Position numbers and translations under genes: made by a program
Source: Rugamonas violacea
GTDB taxonomy: Bacteria > Pseudomonadota > Gammaproteobacteria > Burkholderiales > Burkholderiaceae_D
Length of the DNA: 44,646 nucleotides
Direction of reading: 5' to 3'
NCBI RefSeq assembly: GCF_016461825.1
Contig: NZ_JAEMNU010000126.1
Location: 40,188 to 84,833 of the forward strand
Shown here: positions 37,246 to 44,646 of the stretch, one piece after another
Position numbering within the stretch: position 1 is the first letter of the stretch
Layout: each line of letters opens with the position of its first letter
The notes under the pieces: generated by a model
What the model saw: the letters and a program-made list of their open reading frames with translations, nothing else
What the model was told of the DNA's origin: nothing
Databases searched by the model: none

Positions 37246-38373
37246 ATGCAAACCATCCCGTTCAACAAACCCTTCATGACCGGCCGCGAGCTGTGGTACA
37301 TCGCCCAGGCGCACACCAACGGCCACCTGTCGGGCGACGGCAGCTTCACCAAGCGCTGCCACGGCTGGCTCGAGCAGCACACCGGCACCGCCCGCGCCCT
37401 GCTGACCCACTCCTGCACGGCGGCGCTGGAGATGGCCGCGCTGCTGGCCGAGGTCGAGGCCGGCGACGAGATCATCATGCCGTCCTACACCTTCGTCTCG
37501 ACCGCCAACGCCTTCGTCATGCGCGGCGCCGTGCCGGTCTTCGTCGACATCCGCGCCGACACGCTGAACATCGACGAAACCAAGATCGAGGCGGCCATCA
37601 CGCCGCGCACCAAGGTGATCCTGCCGGTCCACTACGCCGGCGTGGCCTGCGAGATGGACACCATCATGGCGATCGCCCGGCGCCACAATCTGATCGTCAT
37701 CGAGGACGCCGCCCAGGGCATCATGTCGACCTACAAGGGGCGCGCGCTGGGCAGCATCGGCCACATGGGCGCCTACTCCTTCCACGAGACCAAGAACATC
37801 ATCGCCGGCGAGGGCGGCGCGCTGCTGGTCAACGACGCCCGCTTCGCCGAGCGCGCCGAGATCATCCGCGAGAAGGGCACCAACCGCAGCCAGTTCTTCC
37901 GCGGCCAGGTGGACAAGTACACCTGGGTCGACATCGGCTCGTCCTACCTGCCGGGCGAGGTGATCGCCGCCTTCCTGTGGGCGCAGATGGAGGAGGCCGA
38001 CAGCATCACGGCGCGCCGCCTGGCGCTGTGGGACACCTACCACGCCGCGCTGGCGCCGCTGGAGGCGGCCGGCAAGCTGCGCCGCCCGATCGTGCCGCAG
38101 GGCTGCGTCCACAACGCCCACATGTACTACATCCTGCTCGACTCGCCGGAGCAGCGCGGCGGCGTCATCGCCGACCTGAAACGCCAGGGCGTCAACAGCG
38201 TGTTCCACTACGTGCCGCTGCACAGCGCGCCGGCCGGCCGCGTCCGCAGCCGCTTCCACGGCGACATGACGCAGACCGACCAACTGTCCGACCGCCTGCT
38301 GCGCCTGCCGCTGTGGATCGGCCTGGAGGCGGAGCAGGAGCGCGTCGTGCGCGCGCTGCACGAGGCGCTGTAA
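37246..38373 (+). CDS. dTDP-4-amino-4,6-dideoxygalactose transaminase type (WecE/RffA)
   Basis: 375-residue PLP enzyme of the DegT/DnrJ/EryC1/StrS family, beginning IPFNKPFMTGRELWYIAQAH as in WecE. It contains HSCTAALEMAALLAEVEAGD and MPSYTFVSTANAFVMRGAVP. PLP contacts lie in VIEDAAQGI, and the Schiff-base Lys is K183 in SFHETKNI. It converts dTDP-4-keto-6-deoxyglucose to the 4-amino sugar with glutamate. The dTDP-glucose supply genes (rmlA, rmlB) are not in the window and must come from elsewhere. It is the last gene of the cluster, before a bidirectional terminator. Confidence 0.92.
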   Translation: MQTIPFNKPFMTGRELWYIAQAHTNGHLSGDGSFTKRCHGWLEQHTGTARALLTHSCTAALEMAALLAEVEAGDEIIMPSYTFVSTANAFVMRGAVPVFVDIRADTLNIDETKIEAAITPRTKVILPVHYAGVACEMDTIMAIARRHNLIVIEDAAQGIMSTYKGRALGSIGHMGAYSFHETKNIIAGEGGALLVNDARFAERAEIIREKGTNRSQFFRGQVDKYTWVDIGSSYLPGEVIAAFLWAQMEEADSITARRLALWDTYHAALAPLEAAGKLRRPIVPQGCVHNAHMYYILLDSPEQRGGVIADLKRQGVNSVFHYVPLHSAPAGRVRSRFHGDMTQTDQLSDRLLRLPLWIGLEAEQERVVRALHEAL

Positions 38374-38421
38374 CGGCGCCGCCGGGGCGGCCGGCCCGGC
38401 CGCCGCCCGGACGAGGGACGT

Positions 38422-38448
38422 AAAAAAAGCAGCCCGGGCTGCTTTTTT
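38422..38448. terminator. Bidirectional terminator between wecE-like and rhlE-like genes
   Basis: Seven A, the palindrome GCAGCCCGGGCTGC and six T form a symmetric terminator serving the two convergent genes. Confidence 0.92.
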
Positions 38449-38470
38449 CACGTCTGCCGCAACGGCGCGC

Positions 38471-40276
38471 TTACTGCGCCGGGGCCTGTTTCGGCAGGCC
38501 GCCCAGCAGGGCCGCCACCTTTTGTTTCGGCTTGACGCCGACACTGGTGGCGCTGGCCAGCGAGGCGCTCGGCGCCGGCGCGGCGCTCTTGGCCGGCTCG
38601 TAAGGCTTGAGGAACCACGGGTCGGTCTTGTCGCGGCGCGACGACGGGCCGCCCGGACGCGGACCGCGCTCGAAGCCGCGGTCGGCGCTGCTGCTGCTGC
38701 TGCGCTCGGTGCTGCTGCGCTCGGTGCCGCTGCGTTCCATGCCGCCGCGCTCGCTGGCGCCGCGTTCGCCGCCGCTGCGCTCGGCCGAGCGTTCGAACGG
38801 ACGCGCCGCCGGCGCGCCGCGTTCGCCGCCTTCGCTGCGCCGCGGACGGCGCTCGCTGCCGCGCTCCTCGCCGCGGCCGACGCCCGGCGTGAAGCCGACC
38901 AGCTCGCCGCGCTTGATGCTCTGCTTGATCAGCTTCTCGATGTCGATCAGCAGGCGCTCGTCCTTGTCCGAGTAGATCGAGATGGCGTCGCCGGAGGCGC
39001 CGGCGCGGCCGGTGCGGCCGATGCGGTGGACATAGTCCTCGGCGTTGTACGGCAGGTCGAAGTTGATCACGCACGGCAGGTCGGAAATGTCGAGGCCGCG
39101 CGCCGCCACGTCGGTGGCCACCAGCACGTCGATCTCGCCCTTCTTGAAGGCGTCGAGCGCGGCCATGCGTTCCTGCTGGGTGCGGTCGCCGTGGATCGCG
39201 GTGGCTTTCATGCCCTCCTGCTCCAGGCTGCGCGCCAGGCGCGAGGCGCCGATCTTGGTGTTGGAGAAGATGATCACCTGCTTCAGGTCGCGCTGGCGCA
39301 GCAGGTGGGCGACGACGTCGCGCTTGTGCTCGTCGGCGACCTTGTAGACCACCTGGCTGACCTTGTCGGCGGTCTGGTTGCTGCGCGCCACTTCGATGGT
39401 CAGCGGATTGTTCAGGAAGGTGTTGGCCAGCTTCTTGATCTCCGGCGAGAAGGTGGCCGAGAACATCAGGTTCTGGCGCTGCTTGGGCAGCAGGTTGATG
39501 ATGCGTTGCAGGTCGGGCAGGAAGCCCATGTCGAGCATGCGGTCGGCCTCGTCCATGACCAGCATCTGCACCTGGCCCAGCGAGATGTTCTTCTGCTCGA
39601 TGTGGTCGAGCAGGCGGCCCGGCGTGGCGATGACGATCTCGACGCCGCCCTTCAAGATCGTGGTCTGGCCCTTCATGTCCATGCCGCCGAACACCACGGT
39701 CGAGCGCAGCGGGGTGTGCTGGGCGTAGGCCTTGACGTTCTCGGCCACCTGCACGGCCAGCTCGCGGGTCGGCGTCAGGATCAGCGCGCGCACCGGGTGG
39801 CGCGCCGGCGACATGCTGGCGCTGGCGTGGGCCAGCAGCATCTGGATGATCGGCAGGGCGAAGCCGGCGGTCTTGCCGGTGCCGGTCTGCGCCGCGCCCA
39901 TCACGTCGCGGCCTTGCAGCAGCACGGGGATGGCCTGGGCCTGGATCGGCGTCGGGTGGACATAACCCTGGTCGGTCAGCGCGCGCAGGATCAGCGGCGA
40001 CAGGCCGAAGTCGGCGAATTTGACATCGGCGACGGGGGCGGCGGCGAGCGGCGCCGCGTCGACCGGCGCGGGTGCGGCGGCGACGGGCGCGGCTTCGGCG
40101 GCTTCGGCGGCTTCGACAGCGACGACAGGTACAACAGGAACAGGGACGGCTTCGACAGGTACGGCTTCGACAGGTGCGGCCGCGACGGCGGCGGCTTCAA
40201 CGGCGGCGAGCGGCGCCGCGACGGCGGCAGGGGCGGACTCGGCGCCAGGCAGGGATTGGATCTCGTTTTCGGACAT
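38471..40276 (-). CDS. rhlE: DEAD-box ATP-dependent RNA helicase, RhlE type
   Basis: 601 residues. An unusual N-terminal extension of ~85 residues is made of Ala/Val/Glu/Pro repeats (e.g. PVEAVPVEAVPVPVVPVVAV). The helicase core follows. The Q motif is FADFGLSPLILRAL and motif I is AQTGTGKT. The DEAD box is VMDEADRMLD, motif III is FSATFS and motif VI is HRIGRTGRAG. The C-terminus (~465-570) is an Arg/Gly/Ser/Glu-rich basic tail typical of RhlE, ending with KVAALLGGLPKQAPAQ. It remodels RNA in ribosome assembly and cold adaptation. The upstream gap 40277-40697 (421 bases) contains a GCCCGG/CCGGGC hairpin at 40360-40377 that would lie in its leader. Confidence 0.92.
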   Translation of the reverse strand: MSENEIQSLPGAESAPAAVAAPLAAVEAAAVAAAPVEAVPVEAVPVPVVPVVAVEAAEAAEAAPVAAAPAPVDAAPLAAAPVADVKFADFGLSPLILRALTDQGYVHPTPIQAQAIPVLLQGRDVMGAAQTGTGKTAGFALPIIQMLLAHASASMSPARHPVRALILTPTRELAVQVAENVKAYAQHTPLRSTVVFGGMDMKGQTTILKGGVEIVIATPGRLLDHIEQKNISLGQVQMLVMDEADRMLDMGFLPDLQRIINLLPKQRQNLMFSATFSPEIKKLANTFLNNPLTIEVARSNQTADKVSQVVYKVADEHKRDVVAHLLRQRDLKQVIIFSNTKIGASRLARSLEQEGMKATAIHGDRTQQERMAALDAFKKGEIDVLVATDVAARGLDISDLPCVINFDLPYNAEDYVHRIGRTGRAGASGDAISIYSDKDERLLIDIEKLIKQSIKRGELVGFTPGVGRGEERGSERRPRRSEGGERGAPAARPFERSAERSGGERGASERGGMERSGTERSSTERSSSSSADRGFERGPRPGGPSSRRDKTDPWFLKPYEPAKSAAPAPSASLASATSVGVKPKQKVAALLGGLPKQAPAQ

Positions 40277-40600
40277 AGATTTTGGTCGGCTTCCGTCCAG
40301 CGGGCAGCCATGCTTTCTTCAATAAACAACAGTTTCTGCGTGCGGCGGCCAGGGCATGCGCCCGGCCGGAACCGGGCCTGGCTAGGCACCTGCGCGCTCC
40401 GGGGCGATGGTGGACCGACACATGGGGAGAGCGAGGCGAAGGCAGGCGGCGGCGCCACACAGGAAGCGCCACGACGGCCGTGCCGACATCGCGCGCGCAG
40501 ACATGGATACAATATCAGCGCCGTAAACTATACCCTAAATCGGCGCAACTGCACACGAAAACAGCACTTTTTGTATGGAAATCATTGCATGATTGGAATG

Positions 40601-40606
40601 TATAAT
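40601..40606 (+). promoter_or_regulatory. TATAAT -10 element before the propeller-GGDEF gene
   Basis: Consensus TATAAT with a preceding TG, in an AT-rich patch 92 bases before the chosen ATG. An in-frame ATG at 40593 lies upstream of it and so is an unlikely start. Confidence 0.45.
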
Positions 40607-40697
40607 AGTCATTCTGCCCCTTATAATTGCCTTCCCGACATCAGATTTCCCCGCAAATCACCCCGCAAGCCCAGTTGCGCCATTGGATACCCCCGCC

Positions 40698-43600
40698 ATG
40701 CCCGTCCCACCGCCGGTTCCCGAGATGAACCGTTTTTGTCCGACCTGTTCCGCGCCGCCGCGCCGCGCGCCGGGCGCGCCGCTGACGACGCTGCTGACGA
40801 CGCTGTCGACGGCGTTGTCGACGGCATTGTCGATGCCGCCGCTGACGCTGCTGGCGGCGCTGCTGACGCTGACGCTGGCACTGCTGCTGGCGCTGGCGCC
40901 GGCCGCCCCGGCGCTGGCCGCGCCGCCGCCGGGCGCGCTGGCCGCCCCGGCCGCGCCGGCGCCGTCGCTGCGCTTCAAGAAGCTCGGCCCGCTGGGCGAC
41001 GACGAGCCGTCGATGCTGTCGCTGATGCAGGACCGCAAGGGCTACGTCTGGGTCGGCACCCACACCAACGGCCTGTACCGCTATAACGGCTACCACGCCG
41101 TCAAGTACAGCAACAACCCGGCCAATCCGCGCAGCCTGCCGCACGACCGCGTCTCCGCCCTGTTCGAGGACCGCCGCGGGCGCATCTGGGCCGGCACGCA
41201 GAACGGCCTGGCCCGCTTCAACCCGGCCAGCAACGACTTCACCGTGTTCACCCCGGCCAAGGCGCCCAACAACCACCGCATCATCAAAAGCATCGTCGCC
41301 GACGGCGCCGACGGCATGTGGGTGGCCAGTTGGGGCGGCCTGCAGCACTTCGACCCGGCCAGCGGCAAGTTCGAGGTCTACGGCCACGACGCCGGCCGGC
41401 CCGACAGCCTGGCCAGCAACGACATCAACGCGCTGGCGCGCGACGCCAAGGGCGGCATCTGGGCCGCCACCTGGCCCGGCGGACTGGACTACCTGGCGCC
41501 GGGCGCCGGCGGCTTCGTCCACTACCAGGTCGACGCGGCGGCCAAGCCCGACGCCCGCGTCAACATCGTCCGCGCGCTGCAGTTCGACCGCCAGGGCGCG
41601 CTGTGGATCGGCACCGAGTCGGGCGTGCTGCGCTGGGACGGCAAGAGCGACTGGTCGACCCGACAGAACGTCGCCGCGCCCTACAGCCGCGTCACCAACT
41701 TCTACGTCGACAGCGGCGACACGCTGTGGTGCACCACCCTGTCGGCCGGCCTGCTGCGCTGGAACGCGGCGGCCGGCAAGTTCGACCAGTTCGTCCACGC
41801 CGCCGACGATCCCTACAGCCTGCCCGGCGACAACCTGCGCGCCGTCATGCAGGACCGCGGCGGCATGCTGTGGATCGCCTCCTTCACCGACGGCATCAGC
41901 CTGGCCAACCTGAGCAGCGGCGGCTTCACCCGCCACGTGCCGTTCCGCATCGACAGCCGCTCCATGCCGGCCAGCAACGCCCTGCTCAGCCTGGCGCGGG
42001 CGCCGGCCGGCCGCGTCTGGATCGGCGGCAACGTCGGCATGAGCCTGTTCGACCCGGCCAGCGGCAGCGTGCTGAAGAACTATCGCGCCGACGAGCGGCG
42101 GCCCGGCGCGCTGAGCCACAACATCGTCTACAGCATGTACCAGCGCATCGGCGCCGACGGCGCCGCCGCCGGGCCGCTGTGGGCCGGCACCTCGAACGGC
42201 CTGAACCGGCTCGACCGGCCCGACGGCGACTTCCGGGTGGTCCACTTCGGCAACACCGCCAGCGACTTCATCAACTTCATCGCGCCCGGCGCCGGCGACG
42301 TGCTGTGGCTCGCCACCGGCAACAGCCTGGTCAGCTACAACACGCGCAGCGACGCCCGCCGCATCTACTACCACGACCCGCAGGACCCGAGCAGCCGCAG
42401 CGTCAACGGCACCTCGGCGGTGCTGGAGGACAGCGCCGGCCGCGTCTGGGCCGGCTCGGAGTGGAACGGCGGCGGCCTCGACCTGCTCGACCCGCGCACG
42501 GGCAAGTTCCGCCACTTCCGCCACAGCAACGGCGCCGCCGCCGGCCTGAGCGACGACAACATCTCCAGCCTGCACCAGGACGCCGCCGGCCGCGTCTGGA
42601 TCGGCACCGGCAAGGGCCTCGACCTGGTGCTCGACGGGCCGGACGGCGCCGTCGGCTTCCGCTCCTACGCCGCGGCCATGCACGCGGCGAAGATCCTGGC
42701 GATCCGCGACGACCTGGCCGGCAACATCTGGTGCAGCACCATCGCCGGCCTGTACCGGCTCGACCCGCGCAGCGGCAAGGTCAGCCACTTCACCGCCTCG
42801 GACGGCCTGACCGAAGGCTTCACCGTCGGCTCCTCGACGCTCGACGCCGCCGGCCAGTTGTACTTCGGCGGCGTGCACGGCATGACCGCCGTCACCCCCT
42901 CGGCGGTGCGCAGCGACTCGGTGGCGCCGCAGGTGGCGATCACCGACATCAGCGTGTTCAGCCACTCGCTGCAGGACGGCGGCCTGGGCGAAGGCGTCGC
43001 CATCGAAGGCCCGCTGACGGCGCCGACCCGGCTGACCCTGTCGGCCCAGGCCTCGGTGTTCGCCATCGAGTTCGCCGCGCTGCACTACACCGAGCCGGGC
43101 GAGAACCGCTACCTGTACCAGCTGCAGGGCTTCGACCGCGACTGGGTCGCCGCCGACGCCGCCCACCGCGTCGCCAGTTACACCAACCTCAACCCCGGCA
43201 ACTACCTGTTCCGCGTCAAGGCCGCCAACCACCGCGGCGTGTGGAACGCCGAACCGGCCACGCTGCAGATCACCATCACGCCGCCGTTCTGGCAGCGCTG
43301 GTGGTTCCGCCTGCTGGCCGGCCTGCTGGTGGTCGGCGCCCTGCTCGGCGTGCACCTCCTGCGCCTGAAGCGGGTGACCCGCCAGCAGCGCGAGCTCAAG
43401 CAACTGGTCGAGGAGCGCACCGGCGAGCTGGAGGAGTCGAACCGCAAGCTGGCCGCGCTCAGCACCACCGACGGCCTGACCGGCGTGGCCAACCGCCGCG
43501 GCTTCGACCTGGCGCTGGAACGCGAATGGCGCCGCGCCGAGCGCACCGGCCAGACGGTGGCGCTGACCATGCTTGACGTCGACCACTTCAAGAAATATAA

Positions 43601-43973
43601 CGACCATTACGGCCACCTGGCCGGCGACGCCTGCCTGCGCGCCGTCGCCGAGCTGATCACCAGCCACGGCCGCCGCACCACCGACCTGGTGGCGCGCTAC
43701 GGCGGCGAGGAATTCGCCCTGCTGGCGGCGGCCACCGACAGCGCCGACGCCTTCGGCGTGGCCGAAGCGATCTGCGCCGAGTTGCTCAAGCTGCAACTGC
43801 CGCACGCCGGCTCGCCGTTCGGCGTGGTGACGATCAGCATCGGCGTGGCGGTGCTGCTGCCGAGCGAACACAACACGCCGGAGCAACTGGTGCGGCAGGC
43901 CGACCGCGCCATGTACCGGGCCAAGGAAAAGGGCCGCAACATGGCCCTGCTGGCGCTGCCGGCGATGGATTGA
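40698..43973 (+). CDS. Beta-propeller (Reg_prop / Y_Y_Y) sensor with diguanylate cyclase domain
   Basis: About 1091 residues from the ATG at 40698; 40725 is an alternative. A signal/anchor helix (LLAALLTLTLALLLALAPAA) is followed by ~12 propeller strand-motifs such as LMQDRKGYVWVGTHTNGLYR, which build two seven-bladed periplasmic propellers. A Y_Y_Y domain (YLYQLQGFDRDWVAAD) follows, then a membrane helix (FRLLAGLLVVGALLGVHLL), a short coil and a GGDEF domain with GGEEF. An RxxD inhibitory site (RTTD) lies five residues before GGEEF, so product inhibition is expected. It should make c-di-GMP in response to a periplasmic, possibly glycan, ligand. No EAL or kinase domain. Confidence 0.92.
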   Translation: MPVPPPVPEMNRFCPTCSAPPRRAPGAPLTTLLTTLSTALSTALSMPPLTLLAALLTLTLALLLALAPAAPALAAPPPGALAAPAAPAPSLRFKKLGPLGDDEPSMLSLMQDRKGYVWVGTHTNGLYRYNGYHAVKYSNNPANPRSLPHDRVSALFEDRRGRIWAGTQNGLARFNPASNDFTVFTPAKAPNNHRIIKSIVADGADGMWVASWGGLQHFDPASGKFEVYGHDAGRPDSLASNDINALARDAKGGIWAATWPGGLDYLAPGAGGFVHYQVDAAAKPDARVNIVRALQFDRQGALWIGTESGVLRWDGKSDWSTRQNVAAPYSRVTNFYVDSGDTLWCTTLSAGLLRWNAAAGKFDQFVHAADDPYSLPGDNLRAVMQDRGGMLWIASFTDGISLANLSSGGFTRHVPFRIDSRSMPASNALLSLARAPAGRVWIGGNVGMSLFDPASGSVLKNYRADERRPGALSHNIVYSMYQRIGADGAAAGPLWAGTSNGLNRLDRPDGDFRVVHFGNTASDFINFIAPGAGDVLWLATGNSLVSYNTRSDARRIYYHDPQDPSSRSVNGTSAVLEDSAGRVWAGSEWNGGGLDLLDPRTGKFRHFRHSNGAAAGLSDDNISSLHQDAAGRVWIGTGKGLDLVLDGPDGAVGFRSYAAAMHAAKILAIRDDLAGNIWCSTIAGLYRLDPRSGKVSHFTASDGLTEGFTVGSSTLDAAGQLYFGGVHGMTAVTPSAVRSDSVAPQVAITDISVFSHSLQDGGLGEGVAIEGPLTAPTRLTLSAQASVFAIEFAALHYTEPGENRYLYQLQGFDRDWVAADAAHRVASYTNLNPGNYLFRVKAANHRGVWNAEPATLQITITPPFWQRWWFRLLAGLLVVGALLGVHLLRLKRVTRQQRELKQLVEERTGELEESNRKLAALSTTDGLTGVANRRGFDLALEREWRRAERTGQTVALTMLDVDHFKKYNDHYGHLAGDACLRAVAELITSHGRRTTDLVARYGGEEFALLAAATDSADAFGVAEAICAELLKLQLPHAGSPFGVVTISIGVAVLLPSEHNTPEQLVRQADRAMYRAKEKGRNMALLALPAMD

Positions 43974-43993
43974 CACACTCAGGAAACAGTACC

Positions 43994-44191
43994 ATGCAAC
44001 AAGACCCCCAAGCCCAGGTGCCGAGCGCCGCCGACGCCAACGACCCGATGCCGCAAGCACCCGCGTCGCCGGAGCCGGACGCCTGCTGCCACAGCGGCTG
44101 CACCTACTGCGTGGACGATCTGTACCAGGACGAGCTGGACAGCTACCGCGCGGCGCTCAAGGCCTGGCGCGCGCGCCACGGCCTAGCCTAG
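43994..44191 (+). CDS. Small oxidoreductase-like (PF09791-type) Cys protein
   Basis: 65 residues. The ATG at 43994 follows a good ribosome binding site (AGGAAA), 20 bases after the GGDEF gene stop. After a Pro/Ala-rich start it has PEPDACCHSGCTYCVDDLYQ then DELDSYRAALKAWRARHG. The CC-x-SGC-x2-CV-x-D-x-Y pattern matches the small family named oxidoreductase-like N-terminal domain, whose function is unknown. The four cysteines could bind metal. It is probably cotranscribed with the sensor gene but need not be functionally linked. Confidence 0.8.
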   Translation: MQQDPQAQVPSAADANDPMPQAPASPEPDACCHSGCTYCVDDLYQDELDSYRAALKAWRARHGLA

Positions 44192-44214
44192 CGGCTCGCC
44201 GCGAGGGCACTTCG

Positions 44215-44445
44215 CAGCTGCGGGGTCAGCTGCGGGGTCAGGATGCAGCTGCGCAGCTGCGGGGTCAGTGCCGACATTCGGACACGAACTGAACCATTCG
44301 AAGAGCAGACTACTGCTGAGCACGTGTACGAATGTCGGACCTGACCCCGCTTCGCTGCTGAGCACGTGTACGAATGTCGGCACTGACCCCGCTTCTGACC
44401 CCGCTTCGTGCCGTGCCCGCTTCGTGCCGGACCTGATCCCGCTTC
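44215..44445. repeat. REP-like repeat block
   Basis: Three copies of CAGCTGCGGGGTCAG (44215-44229, 44227-44241, 44254-44268) face copies of CTGACCCCGCTTC (44341-44353, 44383-44395, 44395-44407, and a variant at 44433-44445). A 26-base direct repeat starting CTGCTGAGCACGTGTACGAA occurs at 44313-44338 and 44355-44380. The 22 bases at 44259-44280 are the exact reverse complement of 44371-44392. The pattern resembles REP/BIME elements moved by RAYT transposases. No transposase is present, and I see no gene in 44192-44534. Confidence 0.75.
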
Positions 44446-44479
44446 GTGCCGCCGCTTCGGGCTGTCTGGCGCGGCATGG

Positions 44480-44499
44480 GTTCCCGCATGCGCGGGAAC
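44480..44499. repeat. Short palindromic repeat element
   Basis: GTTCCCGC-ATGC-GCGGGAAC is a perfect 8-base stem. It is the kind of dispersed palindrome common in betaproteobacterial intergenic DNA, and may also act as a weak terminator for the minus-strand gene ending at 44535. Confidence 0.6.
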
Positions 44500-44534
44500 G
44501 ACGGCGCGGCCGGAGCTGAGCCCGCCCGGCTGGC

Positions 44535-44646
44535 TTAGAAGGTTTCCCACTCGTCGCTGTTGGCCGGTTCGCTGGCGGACTGTTTGGGCCGGGCGCGCGG
44601 CGCCGCCGGCTTGGCGGCCTTGGCGGCGAGACGGCGCGGCGCCGGC
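44535..44646 (-). CDS. Methyl-accepting chemotaxis protein, C-terminal fragment
   Basis: Only the last 37 codons are in the window; the gene enters from the right edge. The visible tail is Ala/Pro/Lys/Arg-rich, then EPANSDEWETF and a TAA stop. The final pentapeptide EWETF matches the NWETF tether by which E. coli Tar and Tsr bind CheR and CheB, so this is very likely a chemotaxis receptor, with its flexible linker before the tether. No other domain can be seen. Confidence 0.75.
   Translation of the reverse strand, partial: PAPRRLAAKAAKPAAPRARPKQSASEPANSDEWETF

Noticed and set aside
44215..44407. Regular repeats considered as a CRISPR array
   Set aside because: Repeats overlap or abut, occur in both orientations and lack uniform spacers; no cas genes are present.

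Overview
The window is high-GC, densely coded DNA that looks like a betaproteobacterium of the family Oxalobacteraceae (Massilia / Duganella / Janthinobacterium type). This rests on the protein families seen together: a long DnaE, TrhO, RhlE, a MASE1 histidine kinase, an EWETF-ending chemotaxis receptor and a DUF4214/RTX protein with a type I exporter. It also rests on codon and amino acid style. The genus is inferred. I saw no rRNA, tRNA, CRISPR array, prophage or intact insertion sequence.

Layout: 1-1157 is the truncated start of a MASE1 sensor kinase (minus strand), divergent from a VirK/YbjX (DUF535) gene. A small conserved protein follows at 2652-2885. A family 9 glycosyltransferase and dnaE run on the minus strand at 2882-7436. 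Two toxin-antitoxin modules (HicAB and FitAB-like) sit between dnaE and trhO (7567-8897). trhO and an acyltransferase-3 membrane protein follow.

11.1-25.2 kb is the most interesting part. It holds a three-gene type I secretion operon (ABC transporter, HlyD, TolC) and the gene for its probable substrate, a 1030-residue cysteine-free DUF4214/RTX protein. Next come a FecR-domain protein, a CHASE2 class III adenylate cyclase, an outer-membrane TPR/beta-barrel protein that resembles Slam, and a Crp-family regulator. Three perfect TGTGA-N6-TCACA palindromes lie upstream of the secretion operon, the substrate gene and the FecR gene. The Crp homologue keeps the Arg-Glu-Arg recognition residues that read TGTGA in E. 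coli CRP, and the cyclase keeps the residues for making cAMP. I therefore propose a locally encoded cAMP circuit that senses the envelope and controls a secreted surface protein.

25.3-38.4 kb is a polysaccharide cluster. It has an ABC exporter (Wzm/Wzt with a C-terminal carbohydrate-binding domain), an FkbM methyltransferase with a long coiled coil, a 992-residue tandem glycosyltransferase and another GT4 enzyme. A second module follows: a GT-C-like membrane protein, a GT2 polyprenyl-phosphate glycosyltransferase, a WecD-like acetyltransferase, a small EamA/SMR-type flippase and a WecE-type aminotransferase. Together these suggest an ABC-exported glycan with methyl-type end-capping and a periplasmic 4-acetamido-4,6-dideoxyhexose decoration.

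38.4-44.6 kb carries a RhlE-type DEAD-box helicase (minus strand), a beta-propeller sensor with a GGDEF domain, a small CxxC protein, a block of REP-like repeats, and the last codons of a chemotaxis receptor (minus strand).
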